From assembly GCA_002457155.1 (NCBI GenBank), contig NTJS01000001.1, positions 66,534 to 130,533 of the forward strand: DNA of 64,000 bases, read 5' to 3'. The notes beneath the pieces are model-generated. The model did not search any database and was not told where the DNA came from. It saw nothing but the letters and a program-made list of their open reading frames with translations. Positions 1 through 10,600 of the stretch are shown here, in pieces. Made by a program: the position numbers and the translations under genes. Numbering within the stretch: position 1 is the stretch's first letter; each line of letters begins with the position of its first letter. The stretch is from Marine Group II euryarchaeote MED-G35 (GTDB lineage: Archaea; Thermoplasmatota; Poseidoniia; Poseidoniales; Thalassarchaeaceae).

Positions 1-423
1 AGCCCCTCGCAAAACGAATATGGCGAAAAGGACACAGTGATCCCAATCACAGCCAGAGCTCTGGAGGCGTTGATTCGCCTTACAGAGGCCCACGCGAGGA
101 TGCACCTCCAGGAAGTCGCCACTGTGGAAAACGCCAAGGTGGCACTAGCCGTCTTCAGGCATTGGAGGGAAGAGTCTGGAATCGAAGACGAATCAGAACT
201 CCACTCTGGGGTTCCTGTCAGGGCTCGCACAAATAACACTGCGATAATGAATATGGTCAGGGACATTTGCTCGGAAAAGGGATCCGCGGATCTGACTGAG
301 ATCTACAATCTCGCAATTCCGAGGAAAATTAGCGAGAGGGAGGTAGACCGAGTCATCAGCAAGATGCTACAAGGCGGACAGTTGTATGAAGAATCTACTG
401 ATACATACAGATTCGCCCGTTGA
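1..423 (+). CDS. mcm: MCM replicative helicase, C-terminal part (5' truncated by window edge)
   Basis: Frame 1 is open from base 1 (SPSQNEYGEKDTVIPITARALEALIRLTEAHARMHL), matching the MCM 'ITARxLEaLIRLxEAhAr' motif followed by a winged-helix tail; stop at 421-423. Confidence 0.85.
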   Translation, partial: SPSQNEYGEKDTVIPITARALEALIRLTEAHARMHLQEVATVENAKVALAVFRHWREESGIEDESELHSGVPVRARTNNTAIMNMVRDICSEKGSADLTEIYNLAIPRKISEREVDRVISKMLQGGQLYEESTDTYRFAR

Positions 424-452
424 CCCTATGAGTCCAACCCCCTCCCTAGGTA

Positions 453-2489
453 ATGCAAATGGAGCCAATCGGGAACATCACGGAACCAGAAGCGCTTGAC
501 CCAGTCTCCTTGGGATTCATGTGCGGGCTCGAGATCCACCAGCAATTGGACACCGCAAAGCTCCATTCCAGAATGCCAAGCAAGCTCTATGAGCACAAGT
601 CTGAGGACATCCCCGTTGAATGGCCCAGATCGACTAGGAGACTCAGGGCGTCAAGTGGGGAGGGCGGCGAGACCGATGTCGCAGCAAGGTTCGAGCAGAG
701 GAGGAATCGAACCTTCGAGTATGTCCAACCCCCCAATGCGGGCCTAATTGAGTTGGACGAGTCCCCTCCCAGAAACCACGAGCCAGAAGCAGTGGACGTG
801 GTCCTGACAATGGCCGCGCTGATGGATGCAAAGCCCATTCCAAACCTACAGACGATGAGGAAGACGGTTGTGGACGGCTCGAATACCAGCGGCTTCCAGA
901 GGACGACGATGGTAGCAACCGATGGAAAGATAGAGACCAATTCCACCCAAGTGGGAATAGACGTCATCTCCCTAGAGGAGGATTCAGCGAGGAAGCTGGA
1001 CACGAAGAAAAGTGAGTCGGGAGAGACGGTCGTCTACAACCTAGACAGACTGGGAGTCCCGTTGGTGGAGGTCGCAACCGCTCCCGATGTCCGTTCACCA
1101 GAGCATGCCAAGGAAACCGCATTGGCCCTTGGCAGGCTGCTTCGTGACACACGTAGGGTAAGGAGGGGGCTCGGGTCAATTAGGCAGGACCTCAATGTCA
1201 GCATCGCCTGCGGAGACAGAGTCGAGATCAAGGGTTGTCAGGACCTGGATTGGATTCCTCGGATAATCCGTCTAGAAATGGCCCGCCAACTGCACTTCTA
1301 CCGTCTCGCCAACGAACTACGCAGCGAAGCCGAGCTCCCCCCGCTCCCACCGGATAGGGAACTGGACTCCAAGCCTGTCGAGAATCGAGTCCAACTCGCT
1401 ACATCGAATCGGATCCCATTGGATATCCACGAACTCTCAGGTCTATTCTCTGATTGTGAATCGGAGATGGTCTATTCTTCGATAGAGGGAGGCTCCTCTG
1501 TCCTCGGGATTGCTCTACCTGGGTTTTCAGGGCGTCTTGGAAAGAAGACATCTATCGAAAACGGCGCCCAACTACCCAGATTGGGCAGGGAACTAGCGAG
1601 TTCCGCCAAAATGGCCGGAGTGTCAGGCATATTCCACTCCGACGAACTCCCATCCTATGGGATAGGCCCCACAGAGGTCGATGCCGTGAGGGGCGAGATG
1701 ACACTCTCGGAGGGGGATGCCTTCGTCCTATGCGTCGCCCCTAGGTGGCAAGGCGAATTAGCACTAGAGTCCGTGGTCTACCGAGCTAGGATGGCCTTCC
1801 ACAGGATCCCACAGGAGGTCAGGAACGTGGTCATTCGCAAGGGAAAGCCAGAGGATGGTACCACCACGGCATTGCGTCCCCTCCCAGGAGGGGCCAGAAT
1901 GTATCCGGAGACAGACATCCCGGTCTTGGAGATCTCTCCTGACAGGTGGAGTTCGATATGCGAAAACCTCCCATTGACCGTCAAGGAGAGGAAGGAGCGG
2001 CTAGATGTCCTGGACCTATCTTCAAATCAAGTTGAGGCGCTACTGAACGGTGAGATCGACGACCTTCTATTCCATGGCATCGAGGGTCCCCTAGAGCTCC
2101 CTCCGAAAGCATGGGCCAGCGCTCTTCTGGATAGCGGTACTGACAAGCCGAACGCTCTGGCAGCATCAGTCCATCTCCGAGAACGGGGCCTGTTGACCAG
2201 GGAAGGGGCCGAGACGCTGCTTGCGGAATCAGTGGAAGCACCTGCCGAGGAATTGGTGTCGTGGATGTCTTCAGAATCCGAGTCTAGGGGTTTCCTGCCC
2301 GCCGACACATCATCAATCGAGGAAGCGGTTGATGCAGTCATCAGAGAGCGTTCCGACTTCATCGAAGAGCGAGGCATGGGTGCTGTAGGGCCTCTGATGG
2401 GGATGGTGATGCAGAAGCTCGGTGGTTCGGCCGACGGGAAGGCTGTGAGCAAGATTCTAAGGGATAGGATTGACGAGAAAATCAGATGA
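453..2489 (+). CDS. gatE: Glutamyl-tRNA(Gln) amidotransferase subunit E (archaeal GatDE)
   Basis: 678 aa; 'CGLEIHQQLDTAKLHSRMPS' and GatB/E-type core, C-terminal Yqey-like helical region. Confidence 0.9.
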   Translation: MQMEPIGNITEPEALDPVSLGFMCGLEIHQQLDTAKLHSRMPSKLYEHKSEDIPVEWPRSTRRLRASSGEGGETDVAARFEQRRNRTFEYVQPPNAGLIELDESPPRNHEPEAVDVVLTMAALMDAKPIPNLQTMRKTVVDGSNTSGFQRTTMVATDGKIETNSTQVGIDVISLEEDSARKLDTKKSESGETVVYNLDRLGVPLVEVATAPDVRSPEHAKETALALGRLLRDTRRVRRGLGSIRQDLNVSIACGDRVEIKGCQDLDWIPRIIRLEMARQLHFYRLANELRSEAELPPLPPDRELDSKPVENRVQLATSNRIPLDIHELSGLFSDCESEMVYSSIEGGSSVLGIALPGFSGRLGKKTSIENGAQLPRLGRELASSAKMAGVSGIFHSDELPSYGIGPTEVDAVRGEMTLSEGDAFVLCVAPRWQGELALESVVYRARMAFHRIPQEVRNVVIRKGKPEDGTTTALRPLPGGARMYPETDIPVLEISPDRWSSICENLPLTVKERKERLDVLDLSSNQVEALLNGEIDDLLFHGIEGPLELPPKAWASALLDSGTDKPNALAASVHLRERGLLTREGAETLLAESVEAPAEELVSWMSSESESRGFLPADTSSIEEAVDAVIRERSDFIEERGMGAVGPLMGMVMQKLGGSADGKAVSKILRDRIDEKIR

Positions 2490-2539
2490 TACCCGAAGAA
2501 AGTTACCTTGATAGACCAATTTCTGTACCATCATAATCC

Positions 2540-3091
2540 ATGTCTGATTTTCTTAAACCAGCGTCAGTTGTGGCATTGCTTGCTCTGATAGCTATAGCCC
2601 CCTCAATTCAGGATAATCTATCCGCAGAGGCTTCCAAATTCATAGACGACAATGAGTCTGCACACGACGGTCTCCCAACCCAGTGGGAAGGCAAGCAGGT
2701 AATCTGCGTCCACTTCCCAGCATCCTCCTCGCATGACAGGTTCTCCCAGGGCGTCACCATGATAGGGGCCGATGGGTCCGATTTGGGAGCGAACCAGAAC
2801 CTCAACAGAACGGGAGCTTGCGTCGGTGGATTCGAGGGGTACTCCAATGGATTGGATTTCATGATGGACTCTACTAGAGTGGCAAGCGGGGACTTGTCGG
2901 TCGGTTATGATGTCGGACAATGGGGCCACTTCGTCCATACTATCGGAGGGCTGAATGCAGACACTATGACGGGTGACTTCAACGGGGCCTACTGGAACTT
3001 AGACCACAATGGAGCGACGTCCACGGTTGGCATCGGCGACTTGGTAATGTCCGAGGGCGACGTAATTTCATGGGGTATTGACACATGGTGA
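2540..3091 (+). CDS. Hypothetical secreted protein
   Basis: 183 aa ORF with N-terminal hydrophobic segment; no family recognised. Confidence 0.5.
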   Translation: MSDFLKPASVVALLALIAIAPSIQDNLSAEASKFIDDNESAHDGLPTQWEGKQVICVHFPASSSHDRFSQGVTMIGADGSDLGANQNLNRTGACVGGFEGYSNGLDFMMDSTRVASGDLSVGYDVGQWGHFVHTIGGLNADTMTGDFNGAYWNLDHNGATSTVGIGDLVMSEGDVISWGIDTW

Positions 3092-3142
3092 AATTCGCAA
3101 GTATGAAGTGATGCGGGGTAGGCAGAGGAACGGGGTGAATGA

Positions 3143-3796
3143 TTGTACGACTTCCATAATGTTGCTTTATCTCCAACCCAGTCACTTTTCCTAAATATCG
3201 CAATCCTATCGATCATCGTACTTTCGCTGATTAGGAGCGAGCGCTCTTTGAGGGATCAGAGTCAGTGGGGGATGCTCGCGCTCCTCGCAGTCTTCGGGGT
3301 CTCGGGCAGGATTCTCCTAGACCCAATCCCAAATGTTCAGCCAGTGACGGTTCTCGTCTTATTGACGGGCGCTTACTATGGAGCACCCCGTGCTATCGCA
3401 CTCGCTGCCACAGTCGCACTAGCATCGAACGTCCTGCTCCTCGGTCACGGACCCTGGACCCTTTTCCAGGCGATTGGGTGGGGTGCTATCGGCCTCGCTG
3501 GCGCGTTGTTTGCGAATCGCATCCTCATGGAGGGGAGAGTCAGAATCGGTCTTCTGGCTGTAATTGCAGCCGTATCCGGTCTGGCATTCAACTGGTTCGT
3601 CTCACTGAGCATCCTGTTCGAAACCGGCTCCTCGATGCTGGTCCCCTACTTGTTGAACGGCCTGGTCTTTGACTTGTACCACGTAGCCGGGAACGTACTG
3701 TTCGTTGCATGGATGGCATCTCCCTTGGGTGAAATGATGTCCAGACACCGGCCTTCTCGGGCATTGGAATCGGTTAGAGATGGTGCCCCCAACTGA
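3143..3796 (+). CDS. Multi-TM membrane protein, possibly ECF transporter S-component-like
   Basis: 217 aa, about 6 hydrophobic segments; 'PNVQPVTVLVLLTGAYYGAPRAI...GPWTLFQAIGWGAIGLAGA' resembles ECF substrate-binding components. Confidence 0.6.
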   Translation: MYDFHNVALSPTQSLFLNIAILSIIVLSLIRSERSLRDQSQWGMLALLAVFGVSGRILLDPIPNVQPVTVLVLLTGAYYGAPRAIALAATVALASNVLLLGHGPWTLFQAIGWGAIGLAGALFANRILMEGRVRIGLLAVIAAVSGLAFNWFVSLSILFETGSSMLVPYLLNGLVFDLYHVAGNVLFVAWMASPLGEMMSRHRPSRALESVRDGAPN

Positions 3797-4151
3797 CGAA
3801 CTCACCATGGTCCTCGTCACTAGGCAGGACTTGCAACTATCGAAGGGAAAACTGGCTGCACAATGCGCTCACGCCTCGGCGGAGTGCGTCCTCTCGGCAA
3901 AAAGAAGCAACCCTAGGTCACTAGATCGATACCTCAGGAGGGGGGCGAGAAAAATCGTCTGCAAGGTCCCCGACCTAGTTTCCCTCAAGGAGGCTCACTC
4001 CAGAGCCAAGAAGGCGGGTCTGGTGTGCCACTTGGTCACCGATGCCGGGCATACTGAGATACCACCTGGGACCGAGACGGTTGTGGGAATCGGTCCTGGA
4101 CCCAGGGACCAGATCGACAAGATAACCGGACAGCTTTCCTTGGTCAACTAG
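3780..4151 (+). CDS. pth2: Peptidyl-tRNA hydrolase, archaeal/eukaryotic type (Pth2)
   Basis: 'MVLVTRQDLQLSKGKLAAQCAHAS...VTDAGHTEIPPGTETVVGIGPGP' is typical of Pth2. Confidence 0.92.
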   Translation: MVPPTDELTMVLVTRQDLQLSKGKLAAQCAHASAECVLSAKRSNPRSLDRYLRRGARKIVCKVPDLVSLKEAHSRAKKAGLVCHLVTDAGHTEIPPGTETVVGIGPGPRDQIDKITGQLSLVN

Positions 4152-4225
4152 TCTAGCCCCATCTTAAATGGGCAATCACGTGTTTTTGTCAGAAGAGTCT
4201 TGAGCCAACCCCGCGTGCGGGGGAT

Positions 4226-4750
4226 ATGGTGACGCATGCCCCTCTATCTGACGATGTCCGTGCCGACCTTCTGTCCAAATGTGATGGATTACGGGCCCTC
4301 ACAATGTGGCTCGATGACATAGAAAGACGACCCGGTCTGGACGAACTCGACTCGAGGCTTTCATCCCTGGATGTCAACATCGCGGCATTGGAGGATTGCA
4401 TAGGATATTCCGATGACGGATATCAGAGGAACGTGATCAAGAGGACCGACCACTACGAGCTAGTTGCCATATGTTGGAAGCCGGGCCAAGATACCCCAAT
4501 CCACGACCACGTTGGAAGCGACTGCGCCTTCCTGATTGCCTCCGGAGTAACCACCGAGACCATTTACGAGACCAATGGGGACGGTCTTGCATACCCAGTC
4601 TCTGACAGGAGATACCTGCCAGGAGATGTCTGTGCCACAGCCGAGCCAGACATCCACCGAGTATCTAACGAGGAGAACTCCAACCTGATCAACTTGCACG
4701 TATACACGCCGCCTCTAAGCGGATTCCAGATTTATGCCCCAGTTGAGTGA
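4226..4750 (+). CDS. Cysteine dioxygenase-like cupin enzyme
   Basis: 'CWKPGQDTPIHDHVGSDCAFLIASGVTTETIY' matches the CDO type I cupin metal-binding region. Confidence 0.75.
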   Translation: MVTHAPLSDDVRADLLSKCDGLRALTMWLDDIERRPGLDELDSRLSSLDVNIAALEDCIGYSDDGYQRNVIKRTDHYELVAICWKPGQDTPIHDHVGSDCAFLIASGVTTETIYETNGDGLAYPVSDRRYLPGDVCATAEPDIHRVSNEENSNLINLHVYTPPLSGFQIYAPVE

Positions 4751-6265
4751 TCAGCGACCTCTTTCGTGCATCAGTTGCGTTGCCTGTTGCGACCACATCA
4801 TCTTGGTGACCCTACCCGGTGTGAACTCCATGGCGTCATTGACTACCTCTGATGTGAGTGGATCCATTTTTGCCAGTTGGTCGTAGGTGTGAATTCCTAG
4901 AACATTCAACTTCTTCTGGGCGAATTCGTCAAGCCCTTGGATTCTGGTTAGATCGTCCGACCTCTGATCCTCCGCTTCCCCAATCTGTGCCCAGTTTACC
5001 TGAACGGCCTTTAGGCCGACTCTTTCCAAGATCAGTTCCTCTCTGTCCATTATGTTGGCCTTCAGGTTCAACTCGGCATGAGCAGCCTCCCTCTCGGCCT
5101 TCATCGCTGCCGTCTCAACTCCTACGAGAGCCTCCTCCTTGCCCTTCATCTCGCTCTGCATCTTGGCAACCTCTGCCTGTACCTCCTCCGCCTTCTTAGC
5201 TGTCTCTGATTTGAACTTCCTGCTGTCCTCAATCTCTTTCTGGACCTTCAACTTCTGGGCATCGGCCTTCTTGGCCTCCTCCTCGACTCTTGCGATCTCC
5301 TTCTGCTTGGCATTCACTTCCTTCGCCAGAGTCTTGGCAGCAGCCATCTCAGTCTTCATCTGATCCTTCACGTCCTTCAGGGCGCCCTTTGCCTCATCGG
5401 CCTCGGCTTTCGAGGCCTCCAGAGCTTCCGCCTTCTTCGCCATCGTGCTCTCCATCTTCGATTCGGCCAACTCTCGCTTAGCCCGAAACTCCTCCAGTTG
5501 TTGTTCTGCCTTCGACTTCGCTTTTCCAGATGCCTTGATTTGCTTCTCAGCAACCTTTCGCTCCATCTTTGCCTTCATGAGCTCCGCCTCCGCCTTCGCC
5601 GCAGCCTTGCCTTCCTTGGCGACCTCTGATCCTAACTTCTTTGCTTCAGACATCGCATCCTTCGCTTCTTTCCCGAACTCCTTGGCAGCGGTAGTCTCTG
5701 TCTTCACCTTCGCCTTGAGTTCTTGCTCCTTCGCCTTGAGCTCTTCAGGAGAGAGCTTCGACGAAGTCTTCAGTTCTTCGAGCGCCTTCTTCGCAGCGTC
5801 TGCCTGCTTCTGCGCAGCCTTCCTCCCAGCCTCGGCCTTCTTTGCTTCGACCTCGGCCTTTGCGACGGCCTTCGCTTCCTTCGCAGCAGCCTTGGCATCA
5901 CCCATCTGTGCCTTCTTCGCCTTCTTCAACTCGGCCTGAGCAGCAAGGGCCTCGGCCTTCGCAGAAGCTTCCGCAGCCTTTGCTTCCTGCGGATCCGCGG
6001 AGGCCTTCTCCTTCTTCTCCTTCTTCGCCTTCTTCACTGGCTCCGGTTCTGGCTCCGGTTCTGGCTCCGGTGCTGCAGACTTCTTGGTTACCTTCCCATA
6101 CTTCTTCTGTAGGCCCTTTATCATAGTTCCATAGTTGCCCTCGAACTTTTTCAATAGCTTCGGGATATTCGCAATTTGCTTCGAACGCTCAGGCTCTTCC
6201 AAGAACTGTTTGTATGTTGCTTGGGCTAGTTTTGCAGCCTGTTCTGCAGTCGGTCCTGTCGCCAC
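4751..6265 (-). CDS. Ala/Lys/Glu-rich coiled-coil protein with C-terminal helix-hairpin-helix (COG3743-like) domain
   Basis: 504 aa; long AEAKKA-type coiled coil; C-term 'DDLTRIQGLDEFAQKKLNVLGIHTYDQLAKMD...EFTPGRVTKMMWSQQATQLM' resembles the HhH domain 'DDLtrIkGIgpkl...LnelGIttfdQIA...'. Confidence 0.7.
   Translation of the reverse strand: MATGPTAEQAAKLAQATYKQFLEEPERSKQIANIPKLLKKFEGNYGTMIKGLQKKYGKVTKKSAAPEPEPEPEPEPVKKAKKEKKEKASADPQEAKAAEASAKAEALAAQAELKKAKKAQMGDAKAAAKEAKAVAKAEVEAKKAEAGRKAAQKQADAAKKALEELKTSSKLSPEELKAKEQELKAKVKTETTAAKEFGKEAKDAMSEAKKLGSEVAKEGKAAAKAEAELMKAKMERKVAEKQIKASGKAKSKAEQQLEEFRAKRELAESKMESTMAKKAEALEASKAEADEAKGALKDVKDQMKTEMAAAKTLAKEVNAKQKEIARVEEEAKKADAQKLKVQKEIEDSRKFKSETAKKAEEVQAEVAKMQSEMKGKEEALVGVETAAMKAEREAAHAELNLKANIMDREELILERVGLKAVQVNWAQIGEAEDQRSDDLTRIQGLDEFAQKKLNVLGIHTYDQLAKMDPLTSEVVNDAMEFTPGRVTKMMWSQQATQLMHERGR
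6038..6072. repeat. 12-bp tandem repeat (ctccggttctgg) encoding the PEPEPEPEPE linker
   Basis: ctggctccggttctggctccggttctggctccggt read directly in the sequence. Confidence 0.8.
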
Positions 6266-6306
6266 GGCTCATGGAGGAAATCCATCACTTAAGGATTTGA
6301 CCGGAT

Positions 6307-7590
6307 TCAACTCCCAACTTCGATCCTGTATTCATCTAGAACTTCACTGAAAAGTTGTATGTCCGACTCGAATGTTTCTGGGAGCAGGGGGCCAAAAGAA
6401 AAGCGGAAGAAGCGAGAATATGGCGTGACATAGCCCGGCTCCTTCGAATGAGGTCGAGCCATGTCGCAATCAGATGCACAGAGTATTGCTGCGCCGTGCT
6501 TGAACAACCTCCTGTTCAACTCAGCGCTCTCCATCCCTTCGGGTAACTCTAGCCAGTGGTAGAAACCACCACCTCCCGTGTACACTCCCAGGCCCATGTC
6601 TTCGAATGCCTTCCCATATCTCTCTCGTTGCCAATTGTAATGCTCTTCGACAGCCTTCCTGGCTTTCTTTACCCTCCCTGGTTCCAGAAGCTTGACTGCA
6701 TAGAGCTGCGAAGGATGACTGACTCCTCCCATGCCGAAGCTGGAGTAGTTTGCTAGGGTCTCGATGTTCTTCTTGCTGGCGACTATCCAACCAACACGAA
6801 TGCCGGGAGACTGGAGGCCCTTTGTGCATGCCCCTGCAATGAACACATTGCTCCCGTCCAAATCCTGCACGAATCGGATGCCACTCACCGAGGGGGAATG
6901 GAACATCTCGTATGCCTCATCAAGAAGAATCCCATTCTTCGGCTGCTCCGCCAACCCGATCAGGTGCTCTAGCTCATCCCCCCATCGAGTCTGGCCGGAT
7001 GGGTTCTGCGGGTTGGAAATTATCGGCATTAGTCGAGTCTTTGCGTTCAGGCCAGTGCGATCGAAGTACTCTTCATTGCTCGGGTGGAAGTTGTTCTCCT
7101 TGGTGAATGGGACGATCTGGAAGTCTGTCTTCGTCTGCTCCATGATGTCGAGATACGCCGGCCACTCTATGTTACCGATCCTCGCCTTCACGCCCTCCTT
7201 CAGGAACGCCAATACGGTGTAAATCCCAGGCCTCCCTCCTGCAAACACCATCACGTTCTCTGGGGTGATTTCGGAACCGTACTGCGTGTTGTAGTAACCC
7301 GCAATCGCATCGCGCAACTCCGGGTGACCCCCCGCCTTGGGATAGAAGCGGTCCTGCCAAGTGACATCTATGCTATCGGGGAGCGAAGGGCCACCGAAAC
7401 CCTCCAGTGGGGTCGTGAGAGGGAATCCCTGGGACCAAGGGTGCGTGCCCTCGGTGCCCATGAAGCTCCCGAACGAGTCCCTGAATGCATACAGCGTCTC
7501 GTAGATTCCCATGGGTGGGCAGTTGTCAGATAGGAAGGATTCCACATCCACCCCATGCTCTGCCATGCCTCTACGTGAGGCATCTCGCAA
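6307..7590 (-). CDS. Class I/II pyridoxal-phosphate aminotransferase
   Basis: 427 aa; 'ISNPQNPSGQTR', 'ILLDEAYEMF', 'GACTKGLQSPGIRVGWIVASK' (PLP lysine region). Confidence 0.88.
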   Translation of the reverse strand: MRDASRRGMAEHGVDVESFLSDNCPPMGIYETLYAFRDSFGSFMGTEGTHPWSQGFPLTTPLEGFGGPSLPDSIDVTWQDRFYPKAGGHPELRDAIAGYYNTQYGSEITPENVMVFAGGRPGIYTVLAFLKEGVKARIGNIEWPAYLDIMEQTKTDFQIVPFTKENNFHPSNEEYFDRTGLNAKTRLMPIISNPQNPSGQTRWGDELEHLIGLAEQPKNGILLDEAYEMFHSPSVSGIRFVQDLDGSNVFIAGACTKGLQSPGIRVGWIVASKKNIETLANYSSFGMGGVSHPSQLYAVKLLEPGRVKKARKAVEEHYNWQRERYGKAFEDMGLGVYTGGGGFYHWLELPEGMESAELNRRLFKHGAAILCASDCDMARPHSKEPGYVTPYSRFFRFSFGPLLPETFESDIQLFSEVLDEYRIEVGS

Positions 7591-7666
7591 ATTAGTTTGA
7601 CCATATGGCTCCGAAATCTAGCACTTCCGAAAAAACCGTTAATACAGGTATTATGCTTCGGTAACT

Positions 7667-10600
7667 ATGAGCACCCAGTATGTACCCAAAAGAACCCTTG
7701 CGCTAGTCCTATCCCTACTGTTCCTAGGAATGTCCATGTCCATGGGATTTCAATCCGAATATAGAGAGGAAATAGACGACAATATTGTCTCCGCGAATAC
7801 CCACTCTGGCCTCAACTTCCCAGGCTCAACCGTAGGGTCGATACATTCCCTGACTGCAATTGGAGCAGCGTTTAACTACACCTGTGTGGTTATGGACAAT
7901 AATCAGATGAAATGCTGGGGTAGAGACTCAGGCTCGGGATACTTGGGGAACGGGGGTTCGAATCAGAACGAACACACTCCAGTCAGCGTCAACCAACCTG
8001 ACTCAACCTCGTGCTGCCTCACTGACATCATTGAGACAAGTCCTGGCGGTCATCATACAGCTGCCCTAACGTTAAACGGTACGACGTTTGTCTGGGGCGA
8101 GGACAGCAATGGTCAGATCGGCCATAACCACATTAGTTGCGGCGGAGCATGCTACAATCCACATGGTCCTTCTGTCATGGCCGGGAGTAGGACTTTCATC
8201 ACTGTGGTTACCGGTCTTCATCACACTTGTGCTATAACGGAACCAGATATGTCCGTATGGTGCTGGGGGGACAACTCGAATGGTCAGCTAGGAACCGGGG
8301 ACAACGATAGAAGAGTCGCCCCGACTCAAATCGAACTCCCTACGGGTCGGCATGCGGTATCGGTAAGTGCCGATTTCGACTCTACCTGCGTCATCCTCGA
8401 CAATGGCAGCGGGATGTGCTGGGGGCAGAACTTCAACGGTCATCTCGGTGACGGGACATATAACAACAGGAACGTCCCTACGCCTATGTCTGTGATTCCA
8501 ACTAACCGCTCTTTGGCCGCACTCGATCTTGGCGCATACCACACATGCGGGATACTCGACGACGGGTCGGTGCATTGCTGGGGATCGAATGATCGCGGGC
8601 AGGTCGGTGATGGCAGCACAAACAACTCTACCTACCCAAGGGCCGTACAATTACCCCAGGGAAGAACAGCAATATCGATAGATGTCGGAAATGCACACAG
8701 CTGCGCTATTCTCGATGATAGTAGTGCAATGTGCTGGGGGTGGAACGATTACGGCCAGCTCGGTGACGGCACCACAAACAACAGTTCGACTGCCGTAACC
8801 GTCGTGATGCCATCTGGACTAGGATTGGCCGAAATATCGGCGGGTGCCCGTCATACCTGCGCGGTCGCGACCAATGCGTCGGTATACTGCTGGGGGGCCC
8901 ATGTAGAGGGAACACTCGGACTGGGCGAAGGCGTCGACAGCGACGTGCCAGCATATGTCGATCTTGGTGCCGGTAGACACGCTTTGATGAGCGAGAGAGA
9001 CAATGACGACGATGGGATAGTCAACATCCTCGATCCGTTCCCCGAGGGCTGCATCACCCCCGGGACCTACGATGCAAACGGGATTTGCCTCGATGCCGAT
9101 CCAGGACACTACGCTGCCGGAGTTCATCCCTACGAGCAATTCCCATGCAGCCCTGGGACATACCAGCCAAACTCCGGTCAGACAGATTGCATTGATGCCA
9201 GTGCAGGTAACTTCGTCGAGAATGCAGGCTCTTCTTCTCAAACCAATTGCGAAGCCGGTAGCTTCCAACCAGATTCAGGCCAGGTCTCTTGCTCACTCGC
9301 TGATCCGGGCAACTATGTTTCGGACGAAGGATCAACTCGTCAGGATCAATGCTCTGAAGGATCATACCAACCGTCATCAGGAGCAACCGGTTGCAATAAT
9401 GCAGATCCAGGACACTTCGTGATAGGCTTCGCCTCTGAAGAGCAGACTCCCTGCCCCCCGGGCACATACCAGATGCTGTCCGGAGCAAACTCTTGCTTCC
9501 AGGCAGGCCCCGGATTCTTCGTCCCCGATGGGGGCTCGGTCGCCCAACAGCAATGCTCCACTGGAACATATTCCTCCGAGTTAGGCCAGGCAAATTGCAC
9601 CGATGCCTCACCCGGCTTCTTCGTAAACGGGTTGCAGCAGACCTCGCAGTCACCTTGCCAACCCGGTGAATTCCAGAGCTCCCCCGGTCAGGACTCCTGC
9701 TTGGAGACTGATCCAGGACACTACACGGATGAGGAGGGCTCGGCCGATCAGAACCCCTGCGAAGCCGGGAGCTACCAGCCGGATTCGGGCCAGACCTCCT
9801 GCATCCTTGCCGATCCAGGATACTACTCGATTGCTGGGGCAACATCCCAGGTCCAATGCGAGAACGGGACTTACTCCTCGGAGTCGGGCCAGTCCTCCTG
9901 CACCCATGCCGAACCAGGGTTCTACGTCGACTTAGACGGTGCAACTGGTGCTACGCCCTGCCCACCAGGGGAGTACCAGTCCGAAGCAGGCTCCTCGGGT
10001 TGCGAGACACCACCACCTGGCCAAGTGGCTAGCCCAGACGGCTCGTCCATCTCGGTCTGCCCTGTCGGGAAGTACCAGCCAGGCGGGCAGACGAACTGCA
10101 TCGAAGCCTCCCCGGGCAACTACGTGAATCAGTCCGGAGCGTCTTCGCAGACCCCATGCGAAGCAGGCACATTCCAATCGGAACCCGGCCAGTCATCATG
10201 CGATATGGCCACTCCTGGAAACTTCGCAGACTCGATGGGTGCTGTCAGCCAGACACCATGCCCCAAGGGACAGTACCAGTCATTCGGAGGACAGGACTCC
10301 TGCTTCTCGGCCATGCCTGGAAACTACGTACCAGAGGAAGGGGCCGTGTCTCAGACTACCTGCAAGGCCGGGAACTACCAGGCCGATGAGGGAGCAGACA
10401 CATGCACCCCCGCCGACCCAGGTAACTTCGTCTCGTCTTCGGCTGCGGTTTCGCAAAGCCCATGCCAACCAGGTACCTACCAATCGACGGAGGGCAAGAT
10501 TGCCTGCCTCCCAGCGGATCCGGGCAACTTCGTCTCAGAGGCCGGCGCAACCGAACAATCCCCGTGCCCGTCAGGGACCGAGCAGGAACTCGGTGGGCAG

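Noticed and set aside
5445-6126. Several plus-strand ORFs rich in Phe/Ala/Leu or Ser/Pro
   Set aside because: Antisense of the AEAKK coiled-coil gene; composition is the reverse complement of repetitive GCC/AAG codons.
9054-9944. 296-aa Arg/Ser-rich minus-strand ORF
   Set aside because: Shadow ORF produced by the tandem 102-bp repeats of the surface protein; no domain resemblance.
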